Assembly (NCBI RefSeq): GCF_000383615.1 | Contig: NZ_KB911594.1 | Location: 124,001-188,000 of the forward strand | Direction: 5' to 3' | DNA: 64,000 nucleotides | From: Streptomyces canus 299MFChir4.1 | GTDB lineage: Bacteria; Actinomycetota; Actinomycetes; Streptomycetales; Streptomycetaceae | Shown: piece after piece, positions 25,326 through 33,934 of the stretch | Position numbering within the stretch: the first letter of the stretch is position 1 | How the letters are laid out: every line of letters begins with the position of its first letter | Notes under the pieces: model-generated | Databases searched by the model: none | Seen by the model: the letters and a program-made list of their open reading frames with translations, nothing else | What the model was told of the DNA's origin: nothing | Position numbers and translations under genes: made by a program

Positions 25326-26774
25326 GTGAGCGCCATTCGCCCGGCAGCCGTCGTCGTTCTCGCAGCGGGTGAGGGCACCCGTATGAAGTCGGCCACACCC
25401 AAGGTCCTGCACGAGCTCTGTGGCCGCAGCCTTGTGGGGCATGTGCTCGCCGCCGCCCGCGAGCTGGACCCCGAGAACCTCGTCGTGGTCGTGGGGCACG
25501 CCCGGGAGAAGGTCACCGCGCATCTCGCCGGCACCGACGCCGACGTACGAACGGCCGTGCAGGCGCAGCAGAACGGCACCGGGCACGCCGTACGGATGGC
25601 CCTGGAGGAGCTGGGCGGCCGCGTCGACGGGACCGTCGTCGTGGTGTGCGGGGACACCCCGCTGCTGACCGGAGAGACCCTCAACGCCCTTGCCGCCACG
25701 CACTCCGCGGACGGCAACGCCGTCACCGTGCTGAGCGCCGACGTGCCGGACGCGACGGGGTACGGGCGGATCGTGCGGGACGAGACCTCGGGTGCCGTGA
25801 CCGAGATCGTCGAGCACAAGGACGCCTCCGAGGCGCAGCGGGAGATCCGGGAGATCAACTCCGGGGTGTTCGCCTTCGACGGGCAGTTGCTCGCGGACGC
25901 GCTGGGCAAGGTGCGCACCGACAACTCCCAGGGTGAGGAGTACCTCACCGACGTGCTCGGGATCCTCCGTGCGGCCGGGCACCGTGTCGGCGCCTGCGTC
26001 GCGGGCGACCACCGGGAGATCGCCGGGATCAACAACCGGGTGCAGCTCTCCGAGGCGCGGCGCATTCTCAACGACCGGCTGCTGACCCGGGCGATGCTCT
26101 CCGGTGTCACCGTGATCGATCCGGCGACCACGTGGGTCGACGTCACCGTCACCTTCGACCAGGACGCCGTGGTCCACCCGGGCACGCAGCTGCACGGTTC
26201 GACGCATGTCGGCGAAGGCGCCGAGGTGGGTCCCAACAGCCGCCTCACGGACACCCACGTCGGAGCGGGGGCGCGCGTCGACACCACCGTCGCCTACAGC
26301 TCCCACGTCGGCGACCACGCGACCGTCGGACCGTTCGCCTACCTCCGTCCCGGCACCCGGCTGGGTGCCAAGGGCAAGATCGGGACGTACGTCGAGACGA
26401 AGAACGCGCAGATCGGCGAGGGCAGCAAGGTGCCGCACCTCTCCTATGTCGGGGACGCCACCATCGGTGAGTACAGCAACATCGGCGCCGCGAGCGTGTT
26501 CGTGAACTACGACGGTCAGGACAAGCACCACACGACCGTCGGGTCGCATTGCCGTACGGGTTCGGACAACATGTTTGTGGCGCCTGTCACGGTCGGGGAC
26601 GGTGCGTACACCGCCGCAGGGTCGGTGATCACGAAGGATGTGCCGCCCGGTTCGCTGGCCGTGGCCCGTGGCCAGCAGCGGAATATCGAGGGTTGGGTGG
26701 CCCGGAAGCGTCCGGGGAGCGCGGCGGCGAAGGCTGCCGAGGCGGCTTCCCGGGAGGGCGCGAGCGAGGACTGA
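25326..26774 (+). CDS. glmU: Bifunctional UDP-GlcNAc pyrophosphorylase / glucosamine-1-phosphate acetyltransferase
   Basis: 482 residues from GTG 25326 with GAAGGGC upstream. The N-terminal uridylyltransferase domain has VVVLAAGEGTRMKSATPKVLHELCG (nucleotide-binding loop and the R-K pair) and VCGDTPLL. The C-terminal part is a left-handed beta helix of hexapeptide repeats (VVHPGTQLHGSTHVGEGAEVGP) with the acetyltransferase His and Lys/Arg residues (GPFAYLRPGTRLGAKGKIGTYVETKNAQIG). It converts glucosamine-1-phosphate to GlcNAc-1-phosphate and then to UDP-GlcNAc, the precursor of peptidoglycan. Ala-rich C-terminal tail. It leads a conserved glmU-prs-rplY-pth series. Confidence 0.97.
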   Translation: MSAIRPAAVVVLAAGEGTRMKSATPKVLHELCGRSLVGHVLAAARELDPENLVVVVGHAREKVTAHLAGTDADVRTAVQAQQNGTGHAVRMALEELGGRVDGTVVVVCGDTPLLTGETLNALAATHSADGNAVTVLSADVPDATGYGRIVRDETSGAVTEIVEHKDASEAQREIREINSGVFAFDGQLLADALGKVRTDNSQGEEYLTDVLGILRAAGHRVGACVAGDHREIAGINNRVQLSEARRILNDRLLTRAMLSGVTVIDPATTWVDVTVTFDQDAVVHPGTQLHGSTHVGEGAEVGPNSRLTDTHVGAGARVDTTVAYSSHVGDHATVGPFAYLRPGTRLGAKGKIGTYVETKNAQIGEGSKVPHLSYVGDATIGEYSNIGAASVFVNYDGQDKHHTTVGSHCRTGSDNMFVAPVTVGDGAYTAAGSVITKDVPPGSLAVARGQQRNIEGWVARKRPGSAAAKAAEAASREGASED

Positions 26775-26907
26775 CCGGAAACAGGTGCGCCGAAGTCGTC
26801 GTACCGTGATAAGTGCACACCCGCACCCCACCAGCTGAGACGGCCCGTCGCGCCCAGCGGCGCGGTCTGTCGACGTACGGCTGAGACACCTCTGAGGAGA
26901 CAGTGCT

Positions 26908-27888
26908 GTGACCGGGATCAAGACGACCGGCGAGAAGAAGATGATGTTCTTCTCCGGCCGCGCCCACCCCGAGCTTGCCAAGGAGGTCGCCCAGCAGCTG
27001 GGTGTCGGGGTGGTCCCGACCAAGGCCTTCGACTTCGCGAACGGCGAGATCTACGTCCGCTACCAGGAGTCGGCCCGTGGCGCCGACTGCTTCGTGATCC
27101 AGAGCCACACGGCTCCGATCAACCAGTGGATCATGGAGCAGCTGATCATGATCGACGCGCTGAAGCGGGCGTCGGCCCGCTCCATCACCGTCATCGTGCC
27201 GTTCTACGGTTACGCGCGGCAGGACAAGAAGCACCGTGGCCGTGAGCCGATCTCGGCGCGGCTGATCGCGGATCTGATGAAGACCGCCGGTGCCGACCGG
27301 CTGCTGACCGTCGATCTGCACACCGACCAGATCCAGGGCTTCTTCGACGGGCCCGTGGACCATCTCTTCGCGCTTCCGCTGCTCGCGGACTACGTGGGCC
27401 GCAAGGTCGACCGGAACAAGCTGACGGTCGTGTCCCCGGACGCGGGCCGGGTGCGGGTCGCGGACCGCTGGTGCGACCGGCTGGGCGCGCCGCTGGCGAT
27501 CGTGCACAAGCGGCGTGACAAGGACGTGGCGAACCAGGTGACCGTCCACGAGGTCGTGGGTGAGGTCAAGGGCCGGGTGTGTGTCCTGGTCGACGACATG
27601 ATCGACACGGGTGGCACGATCTGCGCGGCCGCGGACGCGCTGTTCGCGCACGGCGCGGAGGACGTCATCGTGACGGCCACCCACGGTGTGCTGTCCGGTC
27701 CGGCGGCGGACCGGCTGAAGAACTCCCGGGTGGGCGAGTTCGTGTTCACCAACACCCTGCCGACGCCGGGTGAGCTGGGCCGGGACCTGGACAAGCTGAC
27801 GGTCCTGTCGATCGCGCCGACGATCGCGAGCGCCGTGCGTGAGGTGTTCGAGGACGGTTCGGTGACGAGCCTGTTCGACGAGCAGTAG
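26908..27888 (+). CDS. prs: Ribose-phosphate diphosphokinase (PRPP synthetase)
   Basis: 326 residues from GTG 26908 with GAGGAGA upstream. ITGIKTTGEKKMMFFSGRAHPELAKEVAQQLG is the typical N-terminus, and DLHTDQIQGFFDGPVDHLFA, VVSPDAGRVRVADRW and the PRPP-binding loop VCVLVDDMIDTGGTICAAADAL are all present. The enzyme makes 5-phosphoribosyl-1-pyrophosphate from ribose 5-phosphate and ATP for nucleotide, histidine and tryptophan synthesis. It follows glmU by 133 bp, in the same order as in most Gram-positive bacteria. Confidence 0.97.
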   Translation: MTGIKTTGEKKMMFFSGRAHPELAKEVAQQLGVGVVPTKAFDFANGEIYVRYQESARGADCFVIQSHTAPINQWIMEQLIMIDALKRASARSITVIVPFYGYARQDKKHRGREPISARLIADLMKTAGADRLLTVDLHTDQIQGFFDGPVDHLFALPLLADYVGRKVDRNKLTVVSPDAGRVRVADRWCDRLGAPLAIVHKRRDKDVANQVTVHEVVGEVKGRVCVLVDDMIDTGGTICAAADALFAHGAEDVIVTATHGVLSGPAADRLKNSRVGEFVFTNTLPTPGELGRDLDKLTVLSIAPTIASAVREVFEDGSVTSLFDEQ

Positions 27889-28058
27889 GCGCGCCGGTAC
27901 TCCGTAAAAACGCTTCTGCATGATCGATTTTCCTACGGCCTTCCGCGCCGAGTAGACTGCCTCAGTTGCTCGGCGAGGGAGGCCGTACCTGTTCGCGCAG
28001 GTGTCGGCGGTCCGTTATCGACGCGCTCTTCGTAGCAGGCCGTTCGTGGCCGGGTGAC

Positions 28059-28100
28059 CTCCCCCACTCTCGACTCCGCTCGAGCGGGGGGACCCCCATC
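28059..28100. repeat. Dispersed CTCCCCC...GCGGGGGG hairpin element in the rplY leader
   Basis: The sequence CTCCCCCACTCTCGACTCC then GCTCGAGCGGGGGGACCCCC folds with CCCCC against GGGGG around a CTCGA/TCGAG core. It is 28 nt before the rplY start codon, within its 5' leader. I recognise it as a frequently recurring Streptomyces intergenic element. Upstream, TAGACT at 27953-27958 is a plausible -10 box for rplY. Confidence 0.7.
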
Positions 28101-28127
28101 GCAAAAGTTCTACGAGGAGTGATCCGC

Positions 28128-28721
28128 ATGTCCGAGGTCAAGATCGCCGCCGAGACCCGTTCGGAGTTCGGCAAGGGTGCCGCCCGCCGTATCCGCCGTG
28201 ACAACAAGGTTCCCGGTGTTCTGTACGGTCGCGGTTCCGACCCCATCCACCTGACCCTCCCGGGCCACGAGCTGCTGCTCGCGCTGCGTACGTCGAACGT
28301 CCTGATCTCCCTGGACATCGACGGCAAGACCAACGAGCTGGCCATCCCGAAGTCCGTGCAGCGTGACCCGATCAAGGGCTACCTGGAGCACGTCGACCTC
28401 CAGCTGGTCAAGCGCGGCGAGCAGGTCAACGTCGAGATCTACGTCCAGACCGAGGGCGAGCTGGCCCCGGGTGCCTTCCTCCTGGAGCACGTCCTGAACG
28501 CGCTTCCGGTCGTGGCCGAGGCCACGCACATCCCCGAGTCGGTCACCGTCTCCATCGCGGGCCTGGCCGCGGGTGACTCCATCCTCGCCAAGGACATCAC
28601 CCTGCCGAAGGGCACCACGCTGGACGTCGACGGCGAGACCGTCGTCCTTCAGGTCCTGGCCGCGCAGGCCGAGGAGTCCGAGGGCGAGGCCGCCGAGGGC
28701 GACGAGTCCGCCGAGGCCTGA
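28128..28721 (+). CDS. rplY: 50S ribosomal protein L25/general stress protein Ctc
   Basis: 197 residues from ATG 28128 with ACGAGGAG upstream. The N-terminal L25 domain (EVKIAAETRSEFGKGAARRIRRDNKVPGVLYG) binds 5S rRNA, and the C-terminal Ctc/TL5 domain (VKRGEQVNVEIYVQTEGE ... GLAAGDSILAKDITLPKGTTL) extends it, ending in an acidic tail. The length is that of the two-domain TL5/Ctc form. It follows prs at 240 bp, behind a GC-rich palindromic leader, and is followed by a hairpin terminator before pth. Confidence 0.96.
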   Translation: MSEVKIAAETRSEFGKGAARRIRRDNKVPGVLYGRGSDPIHLTLPGHELLLALRTSNVLISLDIDGKTNELAIPKSVQRDPIKGYLEHVDLQLVKRGEQVNVEIYVQTEGELAPGAFLLEHVLNALPVVAEATHIPESVTVSIAGLAAGDSILAKDITLPKGTTLDVDGETVVLQVLAAQAEESEGEAAEGDESAEA

Positions 28722-28793
28722 TCGACGGTTCGGCCCTGGCCGTAGTGCCGCCGCCTCCCCGGCGCCCGGTACCGCGGCAGCGATATACGCTCC

Positions 28794-28823
28794 AGCCGCC
28801 GCCCCTGTCCGGGGGCGGCGGCT
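28794..28823 (+). terminator. Hairpin terminator between rplY and pth
   Basis: Arms AGCCGCCGCCCC and GGGGCGGCGGCT pair over 12 bp with a 6-nt loop. No T tract follows. Because pth starts only 26 bp later it may act as an attenuator rather than a full stop. Confidence 0.65.
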
Positions 28824-28849
28824 GCGGCATGTGCAGAGGAGAGATGGAC

Positions 28850-29446
28850 GTGACTACCCCCGCCAACGCCCCCTGGCTGATCGTCGGCCTCGGGAACCCG
28901 GGGCCCGAGTACGCGGGCAATCGGCACAACGTGGGTTTCATGGTGGCCGATCTGCTGGCCGAGCGGGTCGGGGGCCGGTTCAAGCGGGCCGGGAAGGCAC
29001 AGGCGCAGGTCATTGAGGGGCGGATCGGGCCGCCGGGACCGGCGAACCGGCGGGTGGTCCTGGCGAAGCCGATGTCGTTCATGAACCTGTCCGGCGGTCC
29101 GGTGAACGCGCTCAAGGACTTCTACAAGGTGCCGGTCGCCAACGTCGTGGCGATCCATGACGAGCTGGACATCGACTACGGCGTTCTGCGGCTGAAGCTG
29201 GGCGGCGGGGACAACGGTCACAACGGGCTGAAGTCGATGACGAAGGCGTTCGGGGCGGAGTACCACCGGGTGCGGTTCGGGATCGGGCGTCCGCCGGGCC
29301 GTATGCAGGTGGCGGACTTCGTGCTGAAGGACTTCTCGTCGAGCGAGCGCAAGGAGCTCGACTACTTCGTGGACCGTGCGGCCGACGCGGTGGAGGCTCT
29401 GGTGATCGAGGGTCTCGAGCGGGCGCAAAGCACGTACAACTCCTGA
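28850..29446 (+). CDS. pth: Aminoacyl-tRNA hydrolase (peptidyl-tRNA hydrolase)
   Basis: 198 residues from GTG 28850; ATG 28844 is in frame but lies too close to the AGGAG ribosome site. The sequence WLIVGLGNPGPEYAGNRHNVGFMV includes catalytic His (N-R-H-N-V-G-F), and KPMSFMNLSGGPV, AIHDELDIDYG (catalytic Asp) and GGGDNGHNGLKSM are the other signature blocks. The enzyme frees tRNA from stalled peptidyl-tRNA. It belongs to the glmU-prs-rplY-pth gene order. Confidence 0.96.
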   Translation: MTTPANAPWLIVGLGNPGPEYAGNRHNVGFMVADLLAERVGGRFKRAGKAQAQVIEGRIGPPGPANRRVVLAKPMSFMNLSGGPVNALKDFYKVPVANVVAIHDELDIDYGVLRLKLGGGDNGHNGLKSMTKAFGAEYHRVRFGIGRPPGRMQVADFVLKDFSSSERKELDYFVDRAADAVEALVIEGLERAQSTYNS

Positions 29447-29498
29447 CTTGTCCGCCGGTCCGCCGGACCCGAGTTGACCCCGCGCAGGGCCATGGCCA

Positions 29499-30002
29499 AT
29501 GATCCCCGCCATGCCTGCCACGACCCTCACCTCCCGCCGGGCCTCGTTCGCCGCGCTGCGGTTCGGACGGCTCGCGTCGATGGGTGCGGTCGCGCTGCTG
29601 ATCCTGGTCGCGGGGGTGTGGGCGTCCTGGGGCAGCGCGCAGTACGTGATGCTGACCAAGGGGCGCGAGCGCGGCACGATCGAGGTGGCCCGGTGCGCGC
29701 GGGAGGTGTGCAGCGGTCCGTACAGGCCGTTGTCGCACGGGTCCGTGGCGCGGGACCGGGTCGTCATCGAGAAGACGGTGGCGGTGCGCAAGGGCCGGAC
29801 CTACCCGGTCGTGGTGAAGCCCGGCAGCGCCGAGGTCGTGCTGTCGGGGCGGGCCGGGGTGCTGTACGCCTGGGTGCCGATGGGCGGGGCGCTGCTGCTG
29901 GCTTCGGTGGTCGTGGCGGGCGGACTGCGCAGGACCCGGTTCGCGTGGGTGCTGGCGGGGTCGGGAATCGCCCTGCTCACGGCGGCTTTCGTGACCATCT
30001 GA
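29499..30002 (+). CDS. Hypothetical membrane protein
   Basis: 167 residues from ATG 29499 (or ATG 29511), with no clear ribosome site. Two hydrophobic segments bracket a basic, extracytoplasmic stretch: residues about 28-48 (ASMGAVALLILVAGVWASWG) and about 125-165 (AWVPMGGALLLASVVVAGG and VLAGSGIALLTAAFV). The central part holds a C-x4-C pair (CAREVC). I do not recognise a family. It follows pth by 52 bp and may be co-transcribed. Confidence 0.65.
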   Translation: MIPAMPATTLTSRRASFAALRFGRLASMGAVALLILVAGVWASWGSAQYVMLTKGRERGTIEVARCAREVCSGPYRPLSHGSVARDRVVIEKTVAVRKGRTYPVVVKPGSAEVVLSGRAGVLYAWVPMGGALLLASVVVAGGLRRTRFAWVLAGSGIALLTAAFVTI

Positions 30003-30140
30003 CGGCTTTCGCCGTTCTCCGCTTCTGTGGAGAACCTGAGTGTTCTCTGTTCGTGATTGACCAGAGGTCAGTCGCGGCTGGATGCTGAGCCGCCCCCTCC
30101 ACATCTTCCCGTTTCACTCTCGAAGATGGATTACTGCCCC

Positions 30141-30824
30141 ATGCGCACCCTCACCCGCTTCGGCGTCCTGTCCGCCGTCGCCTCGGCGGCCTTCCTGGTC
30201 GCCCCGGTCGCCCACGCCACCCCTCAGGGTGACAACGGAACCGTGAAGATCCACGACGCCGCCACCGGCGAAGAGCTCCGCAAGAACGAGCCGCACGTCT
30301 GCACCTTCTATCTCGACGCCTTCGGCTTCGACGCCGTCCAGGAGGTCGACTGGCACATCGAGGCCTGGGCCCCGACGGCCGACGTCAAGGGCGAGACCGT
30401 GAAGTCCGGCGAGATCACGCTGGACTCCGACGGCCACGGCCGTACGAACGACCTCTCGCTGCCCGACGGGCACTACAAGCTGTTCTGGAACTTCGACGGA
30501 GAGAAGGGCGCCGCCAAGCACAAGGTGTTCTGGACGGACTGCGAGGACGAGCAGGGCGGTGGCGGCGGTACGGCCGCCCCCACCCCGTCCGGCTCGTCCA
30601 CCACGGAACCGAGCGGCGGTCCGAGCACCGGTCCGAGCGCCGAGCCCAGCGAGTCCACCGAGGCCGGGGCGTCCGCGTCGGCCTCCTCCTCCGCCTCCGC
30701 GCAGGGCTCCGCCGGAGACCTCGCCGAGACCGGCAACAGCGCTCCGGTCGGCCTGCTCGCGGGCGTCTCCGCCGCGCTGGTGGCAGCGGGCGGTTACCTC
30801 GTCGCCAGGCGGCGCCGGGCCTGA
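30141..30824 (+). CDS. LAETG-type sortase-anchored surface protein
   Basis: 227 residues from ATG 30141. The N-terminus is a Sec signal peptide with cleavage near AHA-TP (residues about 26-28). A domain of about 120 residues (GTVKIHDAATGEELRKNEPHVCTFYLDAFGF... FWTDCEDE) follows, with two cysteines that could form a disulphide. A Ser/Thr/Pro/Gly-rich wall-spanning region leads to LAETG, a membrane helix and RRRRA. LAxTG is the motif recognised by sortase E of Streptomyces. The protein should be covalently attached to peptidoglycan. No sortase gene is nearby. Confidence 0.85.
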   Translation: MRTLTRFGVLSAVASAAFLVAPVAHATPQGDNGTVKIHDAATGEELRKNEPHVCTFYLDAFGFDAVQEVDWHIEAWAPTADVKGETVKSGEITLDSDGHGRTNDLSLPDGHYKLFWNFDGEKGAAKHKVFWTDCEDEQGGGGGTAAPTPSGSSTTEPSGGPSTGPSAEPSESTEAGASASASSSASAQGSAGDLAETGNSAPVGLLAGVSAALVAAGGYLVARRRRA

Positions 30825-30830
30825 CATACC

Positions 30831-30875
30831 GGAGAAAGGCGGTGCCCCCGGATCCCGGGGGCACCGCCTTTCTCC
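30831..30875. terminator. Bidirectional terminator between surface protein gene and ppc
   Basis: A perfect 21-bp stem beginning GGAGAAAGGCGGTGCCCCCG, with only a 3-nt loop, sits between the convergent genes ending at 30824 and 30885. It is one of the strongest hairpins in the window. Confidence 0.95.
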
Positions 30876-30884
30876 GTGTGGAGG

Positions 30885-33626
30885 TCAGCCGGTGTTGCGC
30901 AGGCCGGCCGCCACGCCGTTGACGGTCAGGAGCAGGGCGCGGGCGAGCAGCGGGTCGGGCTCCTCGCCCGCGGCCGCCGCGTCGCGCTGGCGCTTGAGCA
31001 GCGTCACCTGGAGGTAGGAGATCGGGTCCAGGTAGGCGTCGCGGATCGCGAAGGTCTGCTTGAGGACAGGAGTGGCGTCGAGGAGTTCGTCCTCGCCCGT
31101 GACCCTGAGGACCTCGCGGACGGTGAGCTCGTGCTCGGCCTCGATGGCGGCGAAGACGTGCTGGAGCTCGGCGGGGACGAGGGTCTCGACGTAGTGGCGG
31201 GCGATGCGCAGGTCGGTCTTCGCGAGCGTCATCTCGACGTTGGAGATGAAGTTCCGGAAGAAGTGCCACTGCTCGTGCATCTCGTCGAGCACCGTGTCCA
31301 GGCCCGCCTCGCGCAGCGCCTTCAGGCCGGAGCCGACGCCGAACCAGCCGGGCACGATCTGCCGGGACTGGGTCCAGCCGAACACCCACGGGATGGCCCG
31401 CAGTCCGTCCAGGGAGACGCCCGAGCCGGGGCGGCGGGAGGGCCGTGAGCCGAGGTGCAGGTCGGCGAGCTGGTCCACCGGCGTCGACGCGACGAAGTAC
31501 GTCGGCAGGTCCGGGTCCTCGACGAGCCTGCGGTACGCGGCGTGAGCGGCGTCGGAGACGACGTCCATGGCCGCGTCCCAGCGGGCCAGCGCCTCGTCGG
31601 ACTGACGGGGAGCCGTGTGCAGGGCGGAGGCCTGCAGGGTGGCCGCGACCGTCAGCTCCAGGTTCTCCCGGGCCAGGGACGGCACGAGGTACTTGTCGGA
31701 GATGACCTCGCCCTGCTCGGTGACCTTGATCTCGCCCTCCAGGGTGCCCCACGGCTGGGCGAGGATGGCGTCGTGGGAGGGGCCGCCGCCGCGGCCGACG
31801 GTGCCGCCGCGGCCGTGGAAGAGGCGCAGGCGTACGCCGTACCGGTGCGCCACGTCACGCAGCCGCCGCTGGGCGCGGTGGATCTCCCACTGGGAGGTGG
31901 TGATGCCGCCGAACTTCGAGGAGTCGGAGTAGCCGAGCATGACCTCCTGGACGTCCCCGCGCAGGGCCACGAGCCTGCGGTACGAGGGGTCGGAGAGCAT
32001 GTCCTCCAGGATGGTGTCGGCGGCCTTGAGCTCGTCGGTGGTCTCCAGGAGCGGCACGATGCCGATCTTCGCCCACCCGGCGTGCAGGTCGAGCAGGCCG
32101 GCCTCGCGGGCCAGCACCGCCGCCGCGAAGACGTCGTCGGCGCCCTGGCACATCGAGATGATGTACGACTCGATGACCTCGGGTCCGAAGACGGCAAGGG
32201 CCCGCTTCACGGTCTGGAAGACACCGAGGGTCTTCTCGCCGGCCGCGTCCACCGGAGCCGGGGTGGGCGCGAGGGGCCGGCGGGAGCGCAGCTCCTTCGC
32301 GAGCAGCTTGGCCCGGTACTCGCGGGGCATGTCCGCGTACCGCCAGGACTCCTCGCCGAGCCGGTCGAAGAGCTGGCCGAGGGCGTGGTGGTGGGCGTCG
32401 GCGTGCTCGCGGACGTCCATGGTGGCGAGCTGGAGGCCGAAGGCGGACAGGGTGCGGATGGTGCGGTCCATCCGGCCGTCCGCGAAGAGGCCGCCCCGGT
32501 GCTCGCGCAGCGAGGTCTGGATCAGCGTGAGGTCGCTCAGCAGCTCGCTGGTGCCGAGGTAGTCGCGGCCGTCCTCGTGCGGGATGCCCTTGGCCAGGCG
32601 CGTCTTGGTGTTCTCCAGCTTCTGCCGGATGCAGGTGGCCTTGAGGCGGTACGGCTCCTCGGCGTTGAGCCGCTTGTAGCGGGGGCTGATCTCCGGCAGG
32701 CGCTCCAGGTCGGCCTTCAGGGACTCCAGGAGTTCCTCGGTGGCGCCGGTGTAGCGGATGGAGTTGGACAGGAAGCCGCGCAGCTCGTCGATGAGCTCCA
32801 GGGCGTCGTTGATGCCGTGCTCGTGCTGGAGGATCAGGACGTCCCAGGTGACCTGGGGGGTGACGTTGGGGTTGCCGTCCCGGTCGCCGCCGATCCAGGT
32901 GCCGAAGGTGAGGGGCCGGGTGGCGTCGGGGATCCTGACGCCGACGCGCTCCAGCTCGGCCGTCAGGTCCTCCAGGACGTCGCCCACGGCGCCGGCGTGC
33001 AGCTCGTCGAGGTAGTAGATGGCGTTGCGGGCCTCGTCGGCGGGCTCGGGGCGCACCACCCGGAGTTCGTCGGTCTGCCAGACGAGGTCGATGTTCTCGG
33101 CCAGACGGGTGTCGTAGCGGCGGCGGTCCGTCTCGATGACCGGGGTCTCCAGGAGGGCTGCGATCCGGCGGAGCTTGTTCAGTACGGAGCGGCGGGCGGC
33201 CTCGGTCGGGTGGGCGGTGAAGACCGGGCGGACGTTGAGGTTGGCGACGGTCTGGCGCAGGTGCTCGGGGTCTGCGTCCTTGAGCCGGTCGGCCGTACGG
33301 GCGAGGAGACCGCCCTCGGCGGCGCGCCGGGCCCGCAGCTCGCGGCCGCGGTGCACCTGCTCGGTGACATTGGCCAGGTGGAAGTAGGTGGAGAAGGCCC
33401 GTACCAGCTTGGCGGCGGTCTCCAGTTCGATGCCGCGCAGCAGCTCGGCGGCGGCCTCGCCGTCCTCACGGGTGAGGCGGCGCACCTTCTCGACGAGTTC
33501 CAGCAGCTCGGGGCCCTCCTGGCGGACCAGGGTCTCGCCCAGGAGGTCGCCCAGCCGGCGGATGTCGGCGCGCAGTTCGGTACTGGTCGACATGGCGCTC
33601 GTGGTCAGGTCGTCGGCACTGCTCAC
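30885..33626 (-). CDS. ppc: Phosphoenolpyruvate carboxylase
   Basis: 913 residues from GTG 33626 with AAGGAG 8 nt upstream. VRPVFTAHPTEAARRSVL (catalytic His) and LRLFHGRGGTVGRGGGPSHDAILAQPWG (glycine-rich PEP-binding loop) are the two PEP carboxylase signatures, and WIGGDRDGNPNVT is conserved. The C-terminus ends in NTG, as in most PEP carboxylases. It converts phosphoenolpyruvate and bicarbonate to oxaloacetate, feeding the citric acid cycle and aspartate-family amino acids. It is monocistronic; a long divergent region with the desaturase gene lies upstream. Confidence 0.98.
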   Translation of the reverse strand: MSSADDLTTSAMSTSTELRADIRRLGDLLGETLVRQEGPELLELVEKVRRLTREDGEAAAELLRGIELETAAKLVRAFSTYFHLANVTEQVHRGRELRARRAAEGGLLARTADRLKDADPEHLRQTVANLNVRPVFTAHPTEAARRSVLNKLRRIAALLETPVIETDRRRYDTRLAENIDLVWQTDELRVVRPEPADEARNAIYYLDELHAGAVGDVLEDLTAELERVGVRIPDATRPLTFGTWIGGDRDGNPNVTPQVTWDVLILQHEHGINDALELIDELRGFLSNSIRYTGATEELLESLKADLERLPEISPRYKRLNAEEPYRLKATCIRQKLENTKTRLAKGIPHEDGRDYLGTSELLSDLTLIQTSLREHRGGLFADGRMDRTIRTLSAFGLQLATMDVREHADAHHHALGQLFDRLGEESWRYADMPREYRAKLLAKELRSRRPLAPTPAPVDAAGEKTLGVFQTVKRALAVFGPEVIESYIISMCQGADDVFAAAVLAREAGLLDLHAGWAKIGIVPLLETTDELKAADTILEDMLSDPSYRRLVALRGDVQEVMLGYSDSSKFGGITTSQWEIHRAQRRLRDVAHRYGVRLRLFHGRGGTVGRGGGPSHDAILAQPWGTLEGEIKVTEQGEVISDKYLVPSLARENLELTVAATLQASALHTAPRQSDEALARWDAAMDVVSDAAHAAYRRLVEDPDLPTYFVASTPVDQLADLHLGSRPSRRPGSGVSLDGLRAIPWVFGWTQSRQIVPGWFGVGSGLKALREAGLDTVLDEMHEQWHFFRNFISNVEMTLAKTDLRIARHYVETLVPAELQHVFAAIEAEHELTVREVLRVTGEDELLDATPVLKQTFAIRDAYLDPISYLQVTLLKRQRDAAAAGEEPDPLLARALLLTVNGVAAGLRNTG

Positions 33627-33796
33627 AGGTGCGGCTCCTTGCAGTGTTGAAGCTCGTCCGGCAGGGGAACCCGGAGTGCGGTCGTGCGGCAGCCGCCGCA
33701 TAGGGCCGGGCCATCCGGGAAGAAATCAGAGCGGACCGCGCTGTCCGACCGACTCCAAGGATAGGTGTCCATGCGGACGCGCAGACTTTCGGGCTC

Positions 33797-33853
33797 TTGC
33801 CGCAGGGCGCCGCACTGCCATACTTACGATGCCGTAGGTTACGGAACCGTAGG
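33797..33853 (+). promoter_or_regulatory. Promoter and TetR-type operator of the desaturase operon
   Basis: A likely promoter has -35 TTGCCG (33797-33802) and -10 CATACT (33819-33824) with 16 bp between. Directly downstream, alternating CCGTA and TACGG half-sites form overlapping inverted repeats: CCGTA-GGT-TACGG-AA-CCGTA (33832-33851), with another CGTAACGG at 33860. This is a natural site for the TetR regulator encoded behind the desaturase. The rest of the 33627-33934 gap shows no gene. Confidence 0.6.
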
Positions 33854-33934
33854 GACCGTCGTAACGGAACCCGGGAAAGGTTTCCCTCAGCCCGGCACCT
33901 GTCTTCAACCCACGAAACCCCACAGGGGACGCCC

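Noticed and set aside
30831..30875. Attachment site or mobile element end
   Set aside because: A perfect stem between convergent genes is simply explained as a terminator.
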